A stretch of 6,461 nt of DNA, taken from positions 1-6,461 of the forward strand of contig CAIZMD010000550.1 in NCBI GenBank assembly GCA_903933995.1. The letters are read 5' to 3'. The translations under genes and the position numbers were made by a program. Within the stretch, counting starts at the first letter, position 1. The number at the start of each line of letters is the position of its first letter. Shown piece by piece: positions 4,866 to 6,461 of this stretch. The DNA comes from an uncultured Bacteroidota bacterium. GTDB lineage: Bacteria; Bacteroidota; Bacteroidia; Chitinophagales; Chitinophagaceae. The notes below the pieces were generated by a model. That model was not told the DNA's origin. It saw only the letters and a program-made list of their open reading frames with translations, and did not search any database.

Positions 4866-6461
4866 CTTCATATGTTGTGATGATGGTTTGCCAATTTTTT
4901 TTGCGGATACTATCCATCACCATCCAATAAGCAATCAAAGCCAAGACTGCAAGAATGATCACTACGGGCATAAAGCTGTAAATCAAATAATGCAACCCTG
5001 CCACCGATGCTGGAATCAAGAAAGTAAACAAGCCTCTGATAAAATTAATTTTCACTTGATCCTGTGCATGAGAAAAAGGAAGTTCTCTAATACTGATATA
5101 ACCCACAATGGCAGTAATAAAGAGTTGGTTGGCACAGCCCAATACTAAATTGGGTATGATGGATGGTCCCATAAACACTATGGATAATAAAGTAATGATG
5201 CTAATCAAGGGTAAATAAAATTTTACAATCATGGCCCTAATAGCCCCGCTGATGAGCATACCTGGTTCTTTGATGGGCGTAGTAAAATACATCCAAGCAG
5301 CTTTGAACTTATCTGAGTATTGAATCTGACCACAGGCCATGATTAAGATAAAAGAACTAAAATAGATGAGCGAGATAAACAGAATTTTACTAGAGGTACT
5401 TCCATAAGTCAATTCATCTAACGTAATTTTTTTGTTGGTAAAAAAGATCATCACCAAATACACCACCAAATAACCCATTGATGGATAGACTTTCATTTTA
5501 AAATCCCTGCTTCTAGAACTGATTTTATATGTGAGTAGGAATGCCATTCTCTCTGCCCCTTTGCGGCTAAACCATTTGGATACCAAGCTTAAATAAGTAG
5601 AAGTGGTAGAACTAATGATTTTACCATTTTTGGGTAGGGGAGCTGCCCCACCTTCAGAGCCGCTGATCATGGAAAGCTTGCGATTAAAATTTGGTGCAAA
5701 ATATTTGATCACTACCCAGATACTTGCAATAGGCACAATAATGCTTAACAACATACTAATAATAGCGCCAATACCAAAGTCTGCATTGTTTAATAAATTC
5801 CAAGCATTGGCAAACCAATAGGGAGGAGCCAGCCAAATGAAAATACTATCACCAACACGATAATTTTCTAGAGCAACTTTGTTGATCAACCTAGGTACCA
5901 ATTGATAAGATGCATAAAAAGCAATGGCAATAAAGATTTGAAAATAACTGATAATGGTTTTAAAGCGCTCTGGAGTAGTTACCCTTAAAATAAAAATATA
6001 AAGTGCATTGATTAAGAAGATGGTAAATAGGGTAGCTAGGAGTACTAAAAATGCAAATGAACTTACTCCGCCAATACCCCTGTAAATGCCAATAAGAATC
6101 ATGGCCGGCAAAGTCATGGGTAGAATAAGTTTGCTAATATGGATGACAATATGCAAAAGTCTTGACAGCAAAAAAGTCTTGTCTGATACAGGTTTGGGCA
6201 ATATGATCATATTGTCTCTAACATCAATAAGCACTGAGGTGAAATCAGAAATCAGGGTAGAAGCCAGCATGAAAATATACATGCTAAAATAAATGGTGCC
6301 CTTGGTTACATCATCATTACCTATAAAAAAACTAAAAAGAAAAAAAGCACCCATCATCAGGGTCAAGAACATAGTACCCAGTGTGGCCAGTTTAATAGGT
6401 TTTTTATTTTTCTGTGCCCTGGTTTGTTGAAAACTGCTAGCCCTTCTATCATCCATGGCCA
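4861..6461 (-). CDS. Polytopic ABC-exporter-type permease, 5' end probably beyond the window
   Basis: From the ATG at 6456 to TAG at 4863-4861 the frame encodes 531 residues with about 11-13 membrane segments. Counting from that ATG they lie roughly at 22-47, 53-78, 103-128, 132-158, 166-190, 204-222, 228-254, 326-342, 358-378, two or three across 400-458, and two across 473-513. A polar loop at about 255-325 divides the halves. Motifs such as DNMIILPKPVSDKTFLLSRL (81-100) and SDKFKAAWMYFTTPIKEPG (381-399) resemble what I remember of large permease subunits of Bacteroidota ABC-type exporters; no ATPase domain is present and its partner would be elsewhere. The substrate is unknown. The frame stays open through the right edge and the protein begins at once with a basic cytoplasmic stretch, MDDRRASSFQQ. 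Relatives, as I recall, have about 30-40 residues before this point, so the ATG at 6456 is probably internal. Confidence 0.75.
   Translation of the reverse strand, partial: AMDDRRASSFQQTRAQKNKKPIKLATLGTMFLTLMMGAFFLFSFFIGNDDVTKGTIYFSMYIFMLASTLISDFTSVLIDVRDNMIILPKPVSDKTFLLSRLLHIVIHISKLILPMTLPAMILIGIYRGIGGVSSFAFLVLLATLFTIFLINALYIFILRVTTPERFKTIISYFQIFIAIAFYASYQLVPRLINKVALENYRVGDSIFIWLAPPYWFANAWNLLNNADFGIGAIISMLLSIIVPIASIWVVIKYFAPNFNRKLSMISGSEGGAAPLPKNGKIISSTTSTYLSLVSKWFSRKGAERMAFLLTYKISSRSRDFKMKVYPSMGYLVVYLVMIFFTNKKITLDELTYGSTSSKILFISLIYFSSFILIMACGQIQYSDKFKAAWMYFTTPIKEPGMLISGAIRAMIVKFYLPLISIITLLSIVFMGPSIIPNLVLGCANQLFITAIVGYISIRELPFSHAQDQVKINFIRGLFTFLIPASVAGLHYLIYSFMPVVIILAVLALIAYWMVMDSIRKKNWQTIITTYED

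Noticed and set aside
4888..5148. Plus-strand open frame of 86 codons opposite the permease
   Set aside because: The translation is rich in His, Gln, Asn and Cys, as expected for the antisense of membrane-helix codons, and there is no start context; the same holds for the frames at 5603-5821 and 6086-6292.
1..6461. A hidden defence system, mobile element, CRISPR array or RNA gene
   Set aside because: No direct repeats, transposase or integrase motifs, tRNA- or rRNA-like sequence or long unexplained gap were found; nearly all of the DNA is covered by recognisable chromosomal genes.

Overview
The window reads as chromosomal DNA from a Bacteroidota bacterium, most likely in or near the Chitinophagaceae; I infer this from protein style and did not search a database. 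The supporting points are moderate GC, starts preceded by A-rich leaders instead of Shine-Dalgarno sites, promoter candidates of the TTTG/TAnnTTTG type, an Mpl-like murein ligase with a Bacteroidota-style sequence, and a bacillithiol-system YtxJ protein. Every gene looks intact except the two cut by the window edges. I see no mobile element, RNA gene, CRISPR array or prophage.

Left part (1-1720). A TauE/SafE-type permease on the minus strand runs off the left edge. A 150-base divergent gap with a Crp/Fnr-like palindrome separates it from a plus-strand gene for a conserved coiled-coil protein of unknown function. That gene converges on a minus-strand pair: a 41-residue lipoprotein followed, 30 bases later, by ytxJ. 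The tauE fragment and the lipoprotein gene were found by translating the reverse complement directly.

Middle (1721-4854). A divergent gap carries a good promoter candidate for a plus-strand series: an Mpl-like UDP-N-acetylmuramate ligase (murein recycling), a DEDDh 3'-5' exonuclease with an ExoX-like C-terminal domain 13 bases downstream, and a DPM1-like polyprenol-phosphate mannosyltransferase. A hairpin followed by a TTTG-N17-TATATTTG promoter candidate lies between the exonuclease and the glycosyltransferase. The glycosyltransferase therefore probably has its own promoter, and its first ATG may not be the true start.

Right part (4855-6461). A large polytopic ABC-exporter-type permease on the minus strand converges on the glycosyltransferase with only 6 bases between the stop codons. 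Its frame is still open at the right edge.

Overall this is an ordinary housekeeping region covering envelope precursors, thiol redox, DNA processing and transport. I see no convincing new multi-gene system. The points worth a second look are the lipoprotein-ytxJ pair, the Crp/Fnr-like site, an identical AAAAGAACC leader before two starts, and the terminator/promoter/start arrangement ahead of the glycosyltransferase.
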